64,000 nucleotides of DNA from Methanosarcina flavescens (GCF_001304615.2 NZ_CP032683.1:3038001-3102000); one strand, 5' to 3'; positions 34,508 to 44,758 are shown, numbered from the stretch's first letter. Numbers and translations: made by a program. The notes: generated from the sequence alone by a model not told the origin.

Positions 34508-35932
34508 ATGGATAAAGAGGACAGTAAAAAATCAATGTGGGATCATGTAAAATCCATGTGGTCCTCATTGCCAGAAGCTATAAGATTAATTGCTACAATT
34601 CTGAGCATAGCCATTGCTCTTAAGGCGCTTTTCCCCGTAGCTGCGCTAGAAATCAGCGGTTTTAACGCAGACCCAGAAATTATTGAGCCTGGTGGATCTT
34701 CAGTTTTGAGCTGGGAAGTATCAGGAGCGGACAATATCACAATAGAGCCTGGTATAGGTCCTGTAAGTTCGAATGGGTCACTTTCTGTATCTCCTTCCGA
34801 AACTACAGCTTATAAATTGACAGCTACCGATAAGGGAAAGGAAAAAGTGGCTATGTGTACGGTCACGGTTAGTAATGGCTCGGAAGAGCCCTTAATCATT
34901 AGCTCATTTGATTCAAATCCCAATTCCATCAAACAGGGCGAAAGTGCATTCCTGAACTGGCACGTTACCGGGGTTTCAAAAGTTACCATAGAGCCTGATA
35001 TCGGAGTTACTGAACCTACAGGAACACTGAACGTAACCCCGGCCATTACCACTACATACAAGCTTACAGCCTCTAACGGTGATAAAGAAGATGTTGCTTA
35101 CTGTACCATTGCTGTTGAAGGAAACGCTTTATCCTCCGAGAATGTCCCTTCGTCAGAGCTTCCATCTTCAGAGGAAAGCCTGACCCCTCAGAAAGATACA
35201 GCGCCTCAGGAAAATTCGGCATCTGAGGAAAGTCCAGCGCCTGGAGAGAACCCGTCACCAGAGAATCCAGCTCCAGGAGAGAACTCTGTTCCTCAGAAAA
35301 ATGCAGGATCTCAGGAAAATCGGGAATTTCAAGAAAATCTGCCATCCATAGACTCTTTTAATGCGGTTCCAGATGCTATTAGGCAGGGAGAAAATTCAGT
35401 TCTAACATGGAGTGTATCCGGGGCTTCGAAAGTCTCGATATATCCCGAAATAGGAACCGTAGGTCTCACTGGAAGCCAGCGTATCTCCCCTGGTGAAACC
35501 ACGACTTATACCCTGACAGCCACAAATGAGTTAGGGAGTGTGGATGCAACCAGAGTCGTATCTGTACAGGAGGCTTTTGCACCTGCTTCTGAGGAACAGG
35601 TTTCTACGCCCTCTCCTGAGTTCATTTCAAAACCAGAGCAACTTTCGCCTGCTGATGGTACCATATTTGATGATTCCACATCTAGGATTACATTGAAATG
35701 GAGACCTGTTCCAGGTGCGGCAAGTTATACGGTAGAAATCGATGAATATGATCCGGGTTCCGGTTTATGGCTTTCGGAATCAACCGGCTCTAGGATAGAA
35801 TCCGGCATGACAGGAACGAGCTATTCATTTGAGCCTCAGGTTAAGGCACGAGGGCGCTGGCGTGTATGGACTGTCGGTTCTGATGGTCAGGAAAGTGAGA
35901 AGAGCAGCTGGTGGAATTTCAACTACAAATGA
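34508..35932 (+). CDS. membrane-anchored surface protein with Ig-like repeats
   Basis: About 474 residues from ATG 34508 (GGAG seven bases upstream; the frame is open earlier to 34403 without support). A short charged N-terminus precedes one membrane segment (RLIATILSIAIALKALFPVA). Three repeats of about 80 residues follow, with the pattern FNADPEIIEPGGSSVLSWEV...TTAYKLTA (first about 45-125, second 130-210, third 300-370). A Pro/Glu/Ser linker with repeated ENPAPGEN-type words separates repeats two and three. The C-terminal domain (LSPADGTIFDDSTSRITLKW, then RPVPGAASYTVEIDEYD) resembles fibronectin-type modules. Likely an extracellular adhesion or structural protein. Confidence 0.78.
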   Translation: MDKEDSKKSMWDHVKSMWSSLPEAIRLIATILSIAIALKALFPVAALEISGFNADPEIIEPGGSSVLSWEVSGADNITIEPGIGPVSSNGSLSVSPSETTAYKLTATDKGKEKVAMCTVTVSNGSEEPLIISSFDSNPNSIKQGESAFLNWHVTGVSKVTIEPDIGVTEPTGTLNVTPAITTTYKLTASNGDKEDVAYCTIAVEGNALSSENVPSSELPSSEESLTPQKDTAPQENSASEESPAPGENPSPENPAPGENSVPQKNAGSQENREFQENLPSIDSFNAVPDAIRQGENSVLTWSVSGASKVSIYPEIGTVGLTGSQRISPGETTTYTLTATNELGSVDATRVVSVQEAFAPASEEQVSTPSPEFISKPEQLSPADGTIFDDSTSRITLKWRPVPGAASYTVEIDEYDPGSGLWLSESTGSRIESGMTGTSYSFEPQVKARGRWRVWTVGSDGQESEKSSWWNFNYK

Positions 35933-36077
35933 ACCCCCGATGTAGAGCAATATTAAAAGATTTTACCCAGTTTGGTTATATAACCTATGCTAAATATATA
36001 ACCTGCGAGATGCCGGAAATTTAGATACATAATTCCAGTAAGAAAAAAACATAAGTAAGTAGAAGACCTACCAGGAT

Positions 36078-37271
36078 ATGATTTGCAGAAAACAACCCTT
36101 AAATTCTCCAGAATGGGACCCCCCTGCCCCTTCAACAGTCTATATCAAAATAAAAAATATTCCATACGAAACATTCAAAACGCGGCTGAATGAGGGGCTG
36201 GTTACCACTGAGCTTGACCAGATCAGGTACCGGCTGGAAAGGCGGATTTACTGCTGTGGGATCTGTTCCAAGCATGTTAACGGATACTGTGTTATTACAA
36301 ACAGGAAAGTTAAGCCCGAATGGATTTGCAAGGCTTTTATGCCGAAAGAGGAATTTATATACCTTGATGCTAGACCTGACTCTGAAGAATCCCCGGATTT
36401 CAGGTATCTCTCGGAAATCAGGCTTTGGAAAAATCACCCTGAAGATGAAATTCCGGGAGAAAACTGCCAGGAACGCGCAGAGAGTCTCTATGAGGAAGGA
36501 GTGGTTCTTTACAGGCAGGGCAGGCTCAGGCTCGCACTTGAGGCTTTCGATACGACTCTTTCCGAAAATCCCAGGCATTTTCCAGCCCTTTTTCATAAAG
36601 GAAATACCCTATTGAAACTCAAACGCTATGAAGAGGCTCTTGAAACATTTGAGAGAGCTTCACTGATAAATCAGAATCATCCGGGTCTCTGGACCAATAA
36701 AGGATTTGTATCCTTGAAGCTCGAACGTTTCAGGCAGGCATTTGAAGCTTTCGAGAAATCTATCTTCCTGAACCCGGTACAGAAAAACGCCTGGAAAGGA
36801 AAAGACGCCGTGCTTGCCCGGATGCGCCAGTGCGAAGAAGAGTTGAGGGAATTTGAAAAAGCTCTGGAAAAGAATCCTGAGGATGCAGGCATCTGGTTCG
36901 AGAAAGGCAAACTGCATTTAAAGCTCGGAGAGCTTGAGAAATCCGGGGAGGCTTTTTAGAAAGCCCTTGAGGAGAAACCCGGGAATGCAGAGGCCTGGCA
37001 TCTCAGGGGAAAAGTATTTTTCGAAACCGGTTCGGAAAAAGCAGCCCTGCACGCATTTGAAAAAGCAACCCGACAAAAACCGGATTTTCCAGATGCCTGG
37101 TATGAAAAAGGAAGGGTTTTTCTTAAGCTTGACAATCCGAAGGGTGCGGAAAACGCTTTTAAGATCGCAGCTGCTCTGTGGGAGAGCAAGGGAGCCAAAG
37201 CAAAGGCTGAAACAGCCCTCGTGAAGGCTAAAAGCCTGGCTTTGGGGAAAGGTGAATTTTCCAGGAATTGA
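36078..37271 (+). CDS. Cys-rich TPR protein with an in-frame UAG codon (possible pyrrolysine)
   Basis: 293 codons run to a TAG at 36957-36959. The same frame then continues for 103 more codons to TGA 37269-37271 without loss of protein character. The N-terminal part (about 35-90) has a Cys cluster (RRIYCCGICSKHVNGYC, KPEWICKAF) suited to metal binding. TPR units follow from about 130. TAG falls in a TPR helix (SGEAF, TAG, KALEEKPGNAEAWHLRGKV) where neighbouring units have Glu (EAFEK), and two further TPRs lie beyond it (ALHAFEKATRQKPDFPDAWY). In Methanosarcina UAG can be read as pyrrolysine, giving a 397-residue protein. Alternatives are a truncated 293-residue product or a nonsense mutation. 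Confidence 0.75.
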
Positions 37272-37411
37272 AAAGTAAAAAGAATACTCATCTCATAGAT
37301 TTTGTTTCTGCCTCTTTTAGATAAAGGATTTCAAATAAACAAAATTAAAGGAAGAAATTACCCCCTTAATTCACAAAGACAAAAATAACGCATTAAATTA
37401 ACAAAATATTA

Positions 37412-38286
37412 TTACCCATTAACTGATTTTTTATTCACTGATTCTCCGTCAACTAGAAGCGTTTTGTTTGACTGTAATCTATAAGTTCTTATCCCAAGTC
37501 CGATTAACAAATAAAGAATTGTAGTGACAATTCCAATGATTGGGGAAATAAGAATCTCTTTTCCTGCTACAACATTAATAAAACCTGATATAATTAAAGG
37601 ATTTATTAGCGAATCCTCTACCATATGTAACACAACGCCCGACCAGATCGATTTTGTTACCCTGTAAAGCTCAATAAACATCACTGCCCAGCATACCATT
37701 GTTATAATCATGAAAACGGTAATTGTAGCTCGGCTGCCCGGTAATACTGTCTGGAGATCGGTTTCAGGTAAAAAGACAAGATAGTATGGAAGATGCCAGA
37801 TTCCCCAAGTACCGCCAACAATGAGATATATTTTCCAATCATTAAGATTTAATTTTAATAGTTGAGAAGTTAGATAACTATGTAAAGGGGCACCGTCAAA
37901 AATATTTTTAATAAAATTAAATAATAGGGTACTGGAAAAAACTATGGTTAGAGTCCTGAGGTCGAAGGTTGATAAGTCAATCCACTTTGCTGTAACTCCG
38001 ATTATCAGAACAAATGCTGTTACAACAGGAAAAATCAAAGCAGCAATCAAGTACCATTTTATGTTTCCTTTGATATTAGGCTTGAAACCGAAATCTTTCC
38101 AGCTGTCTTAGAGAATATAGTGATTACAACTGCAATCAACATAGGCGATACCAACCATATCCCCATGCCAGGAGAATCACCATCTGGTTGCTCGGGAAGA
38201 GTAGAGTCTACAAGAACACCTATCCAACCACTGAGAAGAACAAGAATAATAAATATGACGGTATTACGAAAAACTTTTCTATCCAA
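37412..38286 (-). pseudogene. CPBP-family intramembrane protease, frameshifted and active site lost
   Basis: Two overlapping frames encode one polytopic protein. The first starts at TTG 38286 (GGGGAG six bases before; MDRKVFRNTVIFIILVLLSG) and ends at 38059. The second continues from KDFGFKPNIKGNIKWYLIAA to VNKKSVNG at 37412. Adding one A to GGAAAGATTTCGG near 38090 restores the frame. The CPBP blocks WGIWHLPYYLVFL and SIWSGVVLHMVED are present, but where the catalytic Glu-Glu and Arg normally stand (NIFEE...WRGYL in relatives) it reads NIFDGAPLHSYL. So the gene seems inactive in two ways. Confidence 0.75.
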
Positions 38287-38307
38287 ATAAATCTCCCCAT
38301 TAAGCAA

Positions 38308-38812
38308 GTTTAAAATTTTTATTGCGAAACATTTCCCAATTAAAACTTAATTGCACTAATATCCGCGTTCTCTCATTCTACCAAGCTCACTAAACGGATT
38401 TTTCGTGTTTTTCATATTAGCAGCAGTTACAATAACATTAGCCAGCTTAATGCAAGTGCTTTTACCCGAGGGAATATAATTTTTTCTATTGTATATCCAA
38501 TAAAATTATGTTGATTTTTAGTACGACAATTTTTTTAGAACGTTATAGGCATAGTTAACTTAGCTACAAATATTATTAAGTTCTAATACCTCTGATTAAT
38601 AATATTTATATTGTTTATCAATCGGGCAAAACTTTCGAAATGCTCGTACAGAGAACAGTATAAGAATAAAAATGAAGTTATAACCAGTTAAAAAGAGGAA
38701 ATTCTTGCTTAATGATTGAACAAGGAGGCTTTGCACCACAATGAAAAAAAGAGGCTTTAGACCTGATAAAAAGGAAAAAATTAGTATTGTCTTCGTTAAA
38801 GAGGTCTGACAA
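38308..38812. other. divergent intergenic region
   Basis: Promoter region between the broken CPBP gene (minus) and the deacetylase gene (plus). A+T-rich. The minus-strand frame of 100 codons at 38596-38898 overlaps the start of the deacetylase gene and looks like chance. Nothing else seen. Confidence 0.4.
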
Positions 38813-41722
38813 ATGGGATACCACAGTTTTAAAACATATGTAAAAACATGTGTAAAATATGTATTATTTTTTATATTTTTAATAAATCTGGTTAGCACTG
38901 CACATGCAGATACAGGCCGACTTGTACATTATAACTGGACTGAAGATAATGGAAATACCATAATTGACAATTCGGGGCACGGAAATGATGGTATAAACAA
39001 CGGCACTACAACCTTTATTCTATCAACAGGGGGGACAGCCAGACATTTCAACGGACAAAGCAGAATAACAATACCCAACAATGATCAACTGGCATTTACT
39101 GATCCGCATATTACATTTGGGGTATTCTTCCGTTATAATTCCAGCAACCCGGCTCGCAATACATATCTGGTTTCCAAAGGAAATACTGCGTTCAGGATCA
39201 GCATTGACCATACAAATTCCATGCTGACATACAGTGTTTATGCCGATGGTCATCCTATTCACGCCTCAAGTGGGACCCGTATACAGCCCAACAAAGATTA
39301 TGAAGCTATTGTCACATATAATGGGTCTCATGCTCAATTATACATCAATGGACTTGCTAACGGGCGAGGGGTAGATTATGCAGCAGAGGCTTTAGGTCCG
39401 AGCTATATAACCGAGAACTGGACAATAGGATCCTCCTCCGACAATACATACGGGCTAAACGGGACAGTATATGCTTTTCATTTATATAACCGAACACTAA
39501 ATTCGTCCGAGATATTAGATTTATACGCAAATGACCTCCGCAGTATACAGCATTTAAGACCAGGAGGCATTGCTCTATCCTGGGACGATTCAGGGCATAT
39601 TCAATCCTGTTATCGATATTTAGATATTTTCCAGAAGTATAATGCCACGTGCACGATTAATGTAAATGCAGTAAGTACCCGGGCTGAGGCTGCCCGTGAG
39701 TTAGAAGAACTGGAAGCACTGTATTCAGCAGGATGGGAAGTAGCTCTGCACGGGTACAATCATAAAGACTCAGTTAGGTTTTTAAGTAATAATACTCCTG
39801 CAACATGGCTAGATCAGGAGATATTCCCTAATATTGTAGAAATTACCCGTTATGGCTATCCGATTTATACCTTCGCATATCCTTATTCAAGCAGAAATGC
39901 AGTTACTGATGCAACAATAGCTCCTTATTTCCGGACGTTAAGGACGAGAACCCCTACATTAGTAAACGGCAATATAAATGAAACAACAGGCGCTTACTAT
40001 AATTGGGACGATACCCAGCTTCTGTATGGCGTCGAGATTGACGACCAGGCTGTTGGTGCCAACCTGCAGTCTATAGAAAACGGAATCGACTATGCAATAA
40101 AAACCGGAAGCGTGCTGGTACTGTTTGGACATGCGATTACTCCTAATGTCACCGGACCATACCAGATCTCAACAGCAAGGCTGGAATCAATCCTGAACTA
40201 TACCAGTCAAAATGGCGGAGTATTTTATCATATGGGAGATCTTGGGAACTCATCCTGGAAACAGGTGCCCAGGTTTTCGAATGTGACTGCAAATTTCACT
40301 GTTTCTGCAAATAGTATATTTGCCGGGGAAAATGTGACGTTTACAGATTACAGTATAAACCATACAACCGGACTTCTTGATTTTGGGGATGATTCGCCTG
40401 CAAGCAGTGTTACAAATATTACTCACACATATATATCACCCGGTATTTACACGGCTAATCTAATGGTATCAAATGATGTTTCCACGGATTTCATGCTCAA
40501 GAAAATCACGGTTGTACAGGCTGCTGCTCCGGTTCCGGATTTCACCAGTGATTGCACAACCGGACCCAGACCTTTGACTGTGACTTTCAATGATGCATCA
40601 ACCGGACTTCCAGCAACCTGGTCATGGGATTTCGGGGACGGGAATAAGTCAGCATCCCAGAACCCAACTCATGAGTATTCGAAAGCCGGAAACTACTCAG
40701 TTACATTGACCGCAGCAAACAGCATAGGATCAAACTCTATAAAGAAAGTAGATTACATAACAGTATTGCCACAGCCCCCTTCATCTGATTTCTGCTCAAA
40801 TGTAACGAACGGAGTTATTCCGTTAACGGTTCAGTTTAATGACACCAGTACAGGATCTCCGGCTGCATGGAAATGGGACTTTGGAGACGGAAATGTTTCA
40901 TCCGAGCAAAATCCAGTACATACGTATTTTTCAGCAGGAACCTATAACGTTAACCTGACAGTGAACAATATCGATAGAAGCTCTTCAAAAACAGCTACAA
41001 TAACCGCGTTTGGAAGTGATAGTTCAGGCGGAGGAAGAAGCAGTAGCGGCGGAGGTGGGGGTGGTTCCCCTGAACCTGCAAAGAATATAAAAGTAAAGGA
41101 ACTTTCCCAGGCTTACGTTGCAGGCGGAAAGCCTGTAAGGTTTGAGTTCCCAAAGAACGTTACTGCTATTGTTTATTTAAGCTTTGATGCAAAGAAGACG
41201 GCTGGCAGGACAACTGCTATTGTTGAGATGTTGAGAGATAAATCCACACTTACACCCTACATACCCGAAGGCGAAGTCTGTGATTACCTTAATATCTGGG
41301 TAGGAAATGGTGGATATGGAAGTGATGAAGAAAATCTAGAAAATGCAGTCATATGTTTCAAAGTTGACAAATCCTGGATTCAGGAGAAAGGCGTTGACAA
41401 AACTTCAATTACCCTTAACAGGTACGATGACAAAAAATGGAGTGAACTTCCAGCTACCTTGCTCAGAGAAGATAACAGATACCTGTATTTCACAACCGAG
41501 ACCCCTGGATTTTCACCTTTTGCAATAACAGGCAAGCTCACAGCAAAAGAGAATTTGTTTGAAATTCTGCCTGAGCCTGAAACGGAAAATCCAGAATATC
41601 ACACACCGAATATAGCAGCAGATGTTGGACACGCTCCTGGGAAGAAGGAAAAAATCACAGGCATTCCTGGATTTGAATGGACTTACTGTATTATTGGGCT
41701 GCTTGCAGGATTTGGTGTATGA
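38813..41722 (+). CDS. multidomain surface protein: LamG, polysaccharide deacetylase, PKD x3, PGF-pre-PGF
   Basis: 969 residues, start set by GAGGT before the ATG. In order: signal peptide (YVLFFIFLINLVSTAHA); LamG/concanavalin-like domain (about 50-235); NodB-type deacetylase (about 245-475; metal site LSWDDSG and HGYNHKD); three PKD domains (about 485-735, with LLDFGDDSPAS, WSWDFGDGNKS, WKWDFGDGNVS); a Gly/Ser linker; a PGF-pre-PGF domain (about 765-905, ending FTTETPGFSPFAITG); and a C-terminal IPGFEWTYCIIGLLAGFGV. The tail starts like a PGF-CTERM anchor but stops before the usual basic end; a shifted frame would give RKQIK. Probably acts on cell-wall or extracellular amino-sugar polymers. 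Confidence 0.87.
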   Translation: MGYHSFKTYVKTCVKYVLFFIFLINLVSTAHADTGRLVHYNWTEDNGNTIIDNSGHGNDGINNGTTTFILSTGGTARHFNGQSRITIPNNDQLAFTDPHITFGVFFRYNSSNPARNTYLVSKGNTAFRISIDHTNSMLTYSVYADGHPIHASSGTRIQPNKDYEAIVTYNGSHAQLYINGLANGRGVDYAAEALGPSYITENWTIGSSSDNTYGLNGTVYAFHLYNRTLNSSEILDLYANDLRSIQHLRPGGIALSWDDSGHIQSCYRYLDIFQKYNATCTINVNAVSTRAEAARELEELEALYSAGWEVALHGYNHKDSVRFLSNNTPATWLDQEIFPNIVEITRYGYPIYTFAYPYSSRNAVTDATIAPYFRTLRTRTPTLVNGNINETTGAYYNWDDTQLLYGVEIDDQAVGANLQSIENGIDYAIKTGSVLVLFGHAITPNVTGPYQISTARLESILNYTSQNGGVFYHMGDLGNSSWKQVPRFSNVTANFTVSANSIFAGENVTFTDYSINHTTGLLDFGDDSPASSVTNITHTYISPGIYTANLMVSNDVSTDFMLKKITVVQAAAPVPDFTSDCTTGPRPLTVTFNDASTGLPATWSWDFGDGNKSASQNPTHEYSKAGNYSVTLTAANSIGSNSIKKVDYITVLPQPPSSDFCSNVTNGVIPLTVQFNDTSTGSPAAWKWDFGDGNVSSEQNPVHTYFSAGTYNVNLTVNNIDRSSSKTATITAFGSDSSGGGRSSSGGGGGGSPEPAKNIKVKELSQAYVAGGKPVRFEFPKNVTAIVYLSFDAKKTAGRTTAIVEMLRDKSTLTPYIPEGEVCDYLNIWVGNGGYGSDEENLENAVICFKVDKSWIQEKGVDKTSITLNRYDDKKWSELPATLLREDNRYLYFTTETPGFSPFAITGKLTAKENLFEILPEPETENPEYHTPNIAADVGHAPGKKEKITGIPGFEWTYCIIGLLAGFGV

Positions 41723-42116
41723 GAAAGCAAATAAAATGAAACAGTTTGAATTAGATTGCAAGGATAATTAATCCTGCTGTCTAATTTTACTATTTAACTA
41801 ATCATTTTTAAGTTATTTAAGCTTGTCAGAGTCCTGTTTTCAAAATCTGCTTAAGAAATTTATCATTTCTGGTTTTATTACTGTATCAGACAAAGAGATG
41901 TTTTCTCGGAAGAAAATCTCACTTCTGAGGTTAGTTCAGCGGCAATAGATAGTGTTGCTTAGTTCAGTATTGTTTAATTCTTTATTTATTGAGCTTGCCT
42001 GCAAAATGAAGTGAAGCCAACACACAAAAAAATGACTTATTGGCTTGAGCCCTTTCAACTCATGGCAAGATTGTGCTTCATATCTAATCCGAGGCGACAA
42101 CCATCAAGCAACCGTA
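41723..42116. other. gap between convergent genes
   Basis: No gene seen; two plus-strand frames at 42011-42233 overlap the nuclease gene antisense and look like chance. The base composition changes from A+T-rich to G+C-rich near 42050, which may mark the edge of acquired DNA. Confidence 0.4.
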
Positions 42117-44009
42117 TCAGAGCATTATGTCCGCAGCAGAGTGAATCCTCCGGATATTGCTCATCTGACTTCTCAGACCCTTTCCGGCTGCTGCCCGTGC
42201 CATAGGATCGGCATCCGCAGGCAAATCGAATGATATGCCAGTAAGTGACTCAACCAGCGCTATCGGCGCTTGCCATGTCTTGAACTCATCGTCGAAGAAC
42301 TCCATGCTCTCCAGATAATTCTTCTGCGTGCGCAGGTAGGCAGTGGCGCTGAGCTTTCCATTTTTATTGACGAATGCCACCACTTTCCAGAAGTCGGCAG
42401 GCAGGAGGTACTCATTGCGGTAAATCATATCATCTTCACGGAAGACGGGACCGGTGAATACTGATATCTTCGCATCGGCATTATCTGCGGTCTTCAGTAT
42501 GTAATCTTCTACTTCGAGCCAATCACGCTGGTTGAGGCGCCCATGCTGAGGCGCGCAGTTCGTAAAATGGAACGTATCCTCTCCAGCTTCCTTGGCATTT
42601 GGTCCCCAGCAGGGATCCAGCCTGCGAACCAGATGTCCACGGTCAAGTGGATTGCCTTCATACAATTTGGGTCCAGCCTGATACTTCAGGTCAAGACGAG
42701 GATCAAAATACCATTTGTCGCGACCGCGTTTGATATTCTCCAGTTTCTTGCCGTCAATATTTACCGCGGTGTAGAATGCCAGCCTTCGATCAACATTCAT
42801 CACAATTGAGAAGTGCAGGTAGGTAAGAATCTCGCTCCCGTCCTTGAGTTTTGCGACTTTGGACCGGAGATTATCAGCCAACCTTGGAAGGGGCAGATGG
42901 TGCAAAGAACCAAGGAAATCGGGGTCGTAACCATCTGCCAGGCGGTAATGTTCCACGGGCAGTTCTCCCAGCTCCGTTGCTATGCTGGGAATGGGTTCTG
43001 GGGCGGTTATGATCGCAGGTCCAACTGGACCAGTGCCATGGCTGCGAAGCCTGCGCAAAGCTTCAGCCACCATTGGCTCGTTCTCGCTGCGTGATTCCAG
43101 TGCCTGGAAAATGCGGCTGATGCGCACGCCCTCATTGGCCACCCAGGCTATGGTGCTGGGATCATCAATGCCTTCTCGATAGAGGTGACCATCTATCTTG
43201 AGGATGTTTCCCTGGGCATCTCTCATCGGCACTCCTGAGTGGTGCAGGCCCACAACCAGCCACTGATCATTGAATATGGGAGAGCCTGAGGCTCCGGGTT
43301 GAGTGTCAGTTACATAGTGCAGCCAGCTATCGAAGATATCTACAACCTCGTTCTCCCGCAGGCAGCATTGCTTGAGACCACCCTCAGGATGCTGAATGAT
43401 GGAGACATATTCGCCGATTTGGACCTTGCCTGTGGCCTCCACGAGGCGCAGTAACCCATAATCGGTAAGCTCTGTCCCTTCTGTGGAAACTGGAGCCACG
43501 GATACAAGTGTGAAGTCCATTTCCGGATCGGTGACGAAAATTTCGTCGGGTCGCAGGTCGAAGGATTTGGATACCTTTCGTCGACCGTTTATATCCTGTT
43601 CAAATTCGAACTCGGCAAAACTCTTCCTTGCCAGCTCTGCTGTATAGAGTACATGGTTATTCGTCAGAAGCAGATTTGGGCCGACAAGAAAGCCAGTGCC
43701 ATAACCCTCTGGTCTGCCTAAGGGATTCACGACCTGAATCCTGCAAACTGGTCTGGCAGCGAGCAATCCAAGTTCTAGATAGGAGATGCCGACAAGATCG
43801 CTCTTTCCCATTATCCTCTCCAGGGCAAGTCCATCATCTGGTTTAAGAAAGATCAGGCGCTTCTCTATGGGTTGTGCCTCTTTCAAGGGCCTGATGATTT
43901 CACGTCTGAATCTCTTGCGCGGTCCCTCCGCTTCAGCAGCTTTCTGCCGGCTATAATACCTTTCAGAGGCTTTTCTCTGTTGGTCTTCTTTTCGGGCATT
44001 TTTAAACAT
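42117..44009 (-). CDS. trypsin-like peptidase fused to a DNA/RNA non-specific endonuclease
   Basis: About 630 residues from ATG 44009 (GGGGGA four bases upstream; a TTG at 44021 lies before that site). No signal peptide; the first 50 residues are highly charged (EDQQRKASERYYSRQKAAEA). The peptidase domain (about 85-300) shows LLLTNNHVLY (His), DPEMDFTLVSV (Asp) and TQPGASGSPIFNDQWLVVGL (Ser). The nuclease domain (about 370-600) shows NPLDRGHLVRR with the catalytic His and FTNCAPQHGRLNQRDW with the metal-ligand Asn, as in the NUC/EndA family. The gene is visibly richer in G+C than its neighbours. The fusion suggests a nuclease toxin controlled by proteolysis (inference). Confidence 0.88.
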   Translation of the reverse strand: MFKNARKEDQQRKASERYYSRQKAAEAEGPRKRFRREIIRPLKEAQPIEKRLIFLKPDDGLALERIMGKSDLVGISYLELGLLAARPVCRIQVVNPLGRPEGYGTGFLVGPNLLLTNNHVLYTAELARKSFAEFEFEQDINGRRKVSKSFDLRPDEIFVTDPEMDFTLVSVAPVSTEGTELTDYGLLRLVEATGKVQIGEYVSIIQHPEGGLKQCCLRENEVVDIFDSWLHYVTDTQPGASGSPIFNDQWLVVGLHHSGVPMRDAQGNILKIDGHLYREGIDDPSTIAWVANEGVRISRIFQALESRSENEPMVAEALRRLRSHGTGPVGPAIITAPEPIPSIATELGELPVEHYRLADGYDPDFLGSLHHLPLPRLADNLRSKVAKLKDGSEILTYLHFSIVMNVDRRLAFYTAVNIDGKKLENIKRGRDKWYFDPRLDLKYQAGPKLYEGNPLDRGHLVRRLDPCWGPNAKEAGEDTFHFTNCAPQHGRLNQRDWLEVEDYILKTADNADAKISVFTGPVFREDDMIYRNEYLLPADFWKVVAFVNKNGKLSATAYLRTQKNYLESMEFFDDEFKTWQAPIALVESLTGISFDLPADADPMARAAAGKGLRSQMSNIRRIHSAADIML

Positions 44010-44021
44010 ATTTTCCCCCAA

Positions 44022-44758
44022 TCATATCCCACAATTTAAAATAATTATAATTTTAAGGAGCCGATTTTGAATCTAAGATGATCTGTTAATATAATCTGAG
44101 TATTAAATTACTTATTACATGATATATTATCTAAATTATATTACCATTGCCATATTTAAATAAAATATTATAAACCATGAATATAATTATTTCGAGATAT
44201 AGATAAGTATAAAAGATTTGTTTCTTTTAGGCTATTGTCTAGATATGTGTTCCCAGAATGGGAACTGCACTACCTTTCATATACCCAGAAACCTCTATAT
44301 GCCCCAGATCAGGAATGCAGAAAAAAAATAGTTGAATAGTTATAAAGGAAGTATGAGGTAGAGTAATCATTTTACTATTTTAATTATTATGATAGGTCTT
44401 TAGGAATACATTTGGTCATCTGGCTATGAATTATTGCCTGGTTTCAGCACGAGTTTCTAAAAAATTGTAATATCAATAAGTTTGAAAAGTGCTTATTGAA
44501 GCCATCTTTGTCGTAAAAAACAGTCACTGAACTCGCCTGATCTTTAGAGAAACCCTCGCAAATTCAAACCGAACAATCCTTAGGAGGAGTACTTTTACCT
44601 TCCCCTTCTTACGGGCTGTCTGGCTTCCGTTCGGCGGCTGAAATAAAAGTTTGATTTAATTAATCCCTCGAAAACTGTCAGATCCCTACCTTTTGAAATT
44701 ATGTGGTACCTACCTTTGAAACTATACGGTACTTACCTTTTGAAACTATAGGGTACGT
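44022..44758. other. long intergenic region with a terminal repeat
   Basis: Upstream region of the trypsin-nuclease gene and downstream region of the glucan phosphorylase. Three imperfect 24-bp repeats (CTACCTTTTGAAATTATGTGGTAC-like) lie at about 44686-44756, immediately after the phosphorylase stop. A minus-strand stretch at about 44600-44660 encodes a short basic tail (RRTEARQPVRRGR) that might be a gene relic; support is weak. No intact gene. Confidence 0.45.
44686..44756. repeat. three ~24-bp repeats after the phosphorylase gene
   Basis: Units at about 44686-44709, 44710-44732 and 44733-44756 share TACCTTTTGAAA-TAT--GGTAC, each differing at one to four positions or by one base in length. 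They end two bases before the stop codon of the gene on the minus strand. Possible role in transcript ending or simple expansion. Confidence 0.6.

Noticed and set aside
44599-44660. Short basic minus-strand frame as a gene relic
   Set aside because: Only about 20 codons, with no upstream continuation; could be chance.
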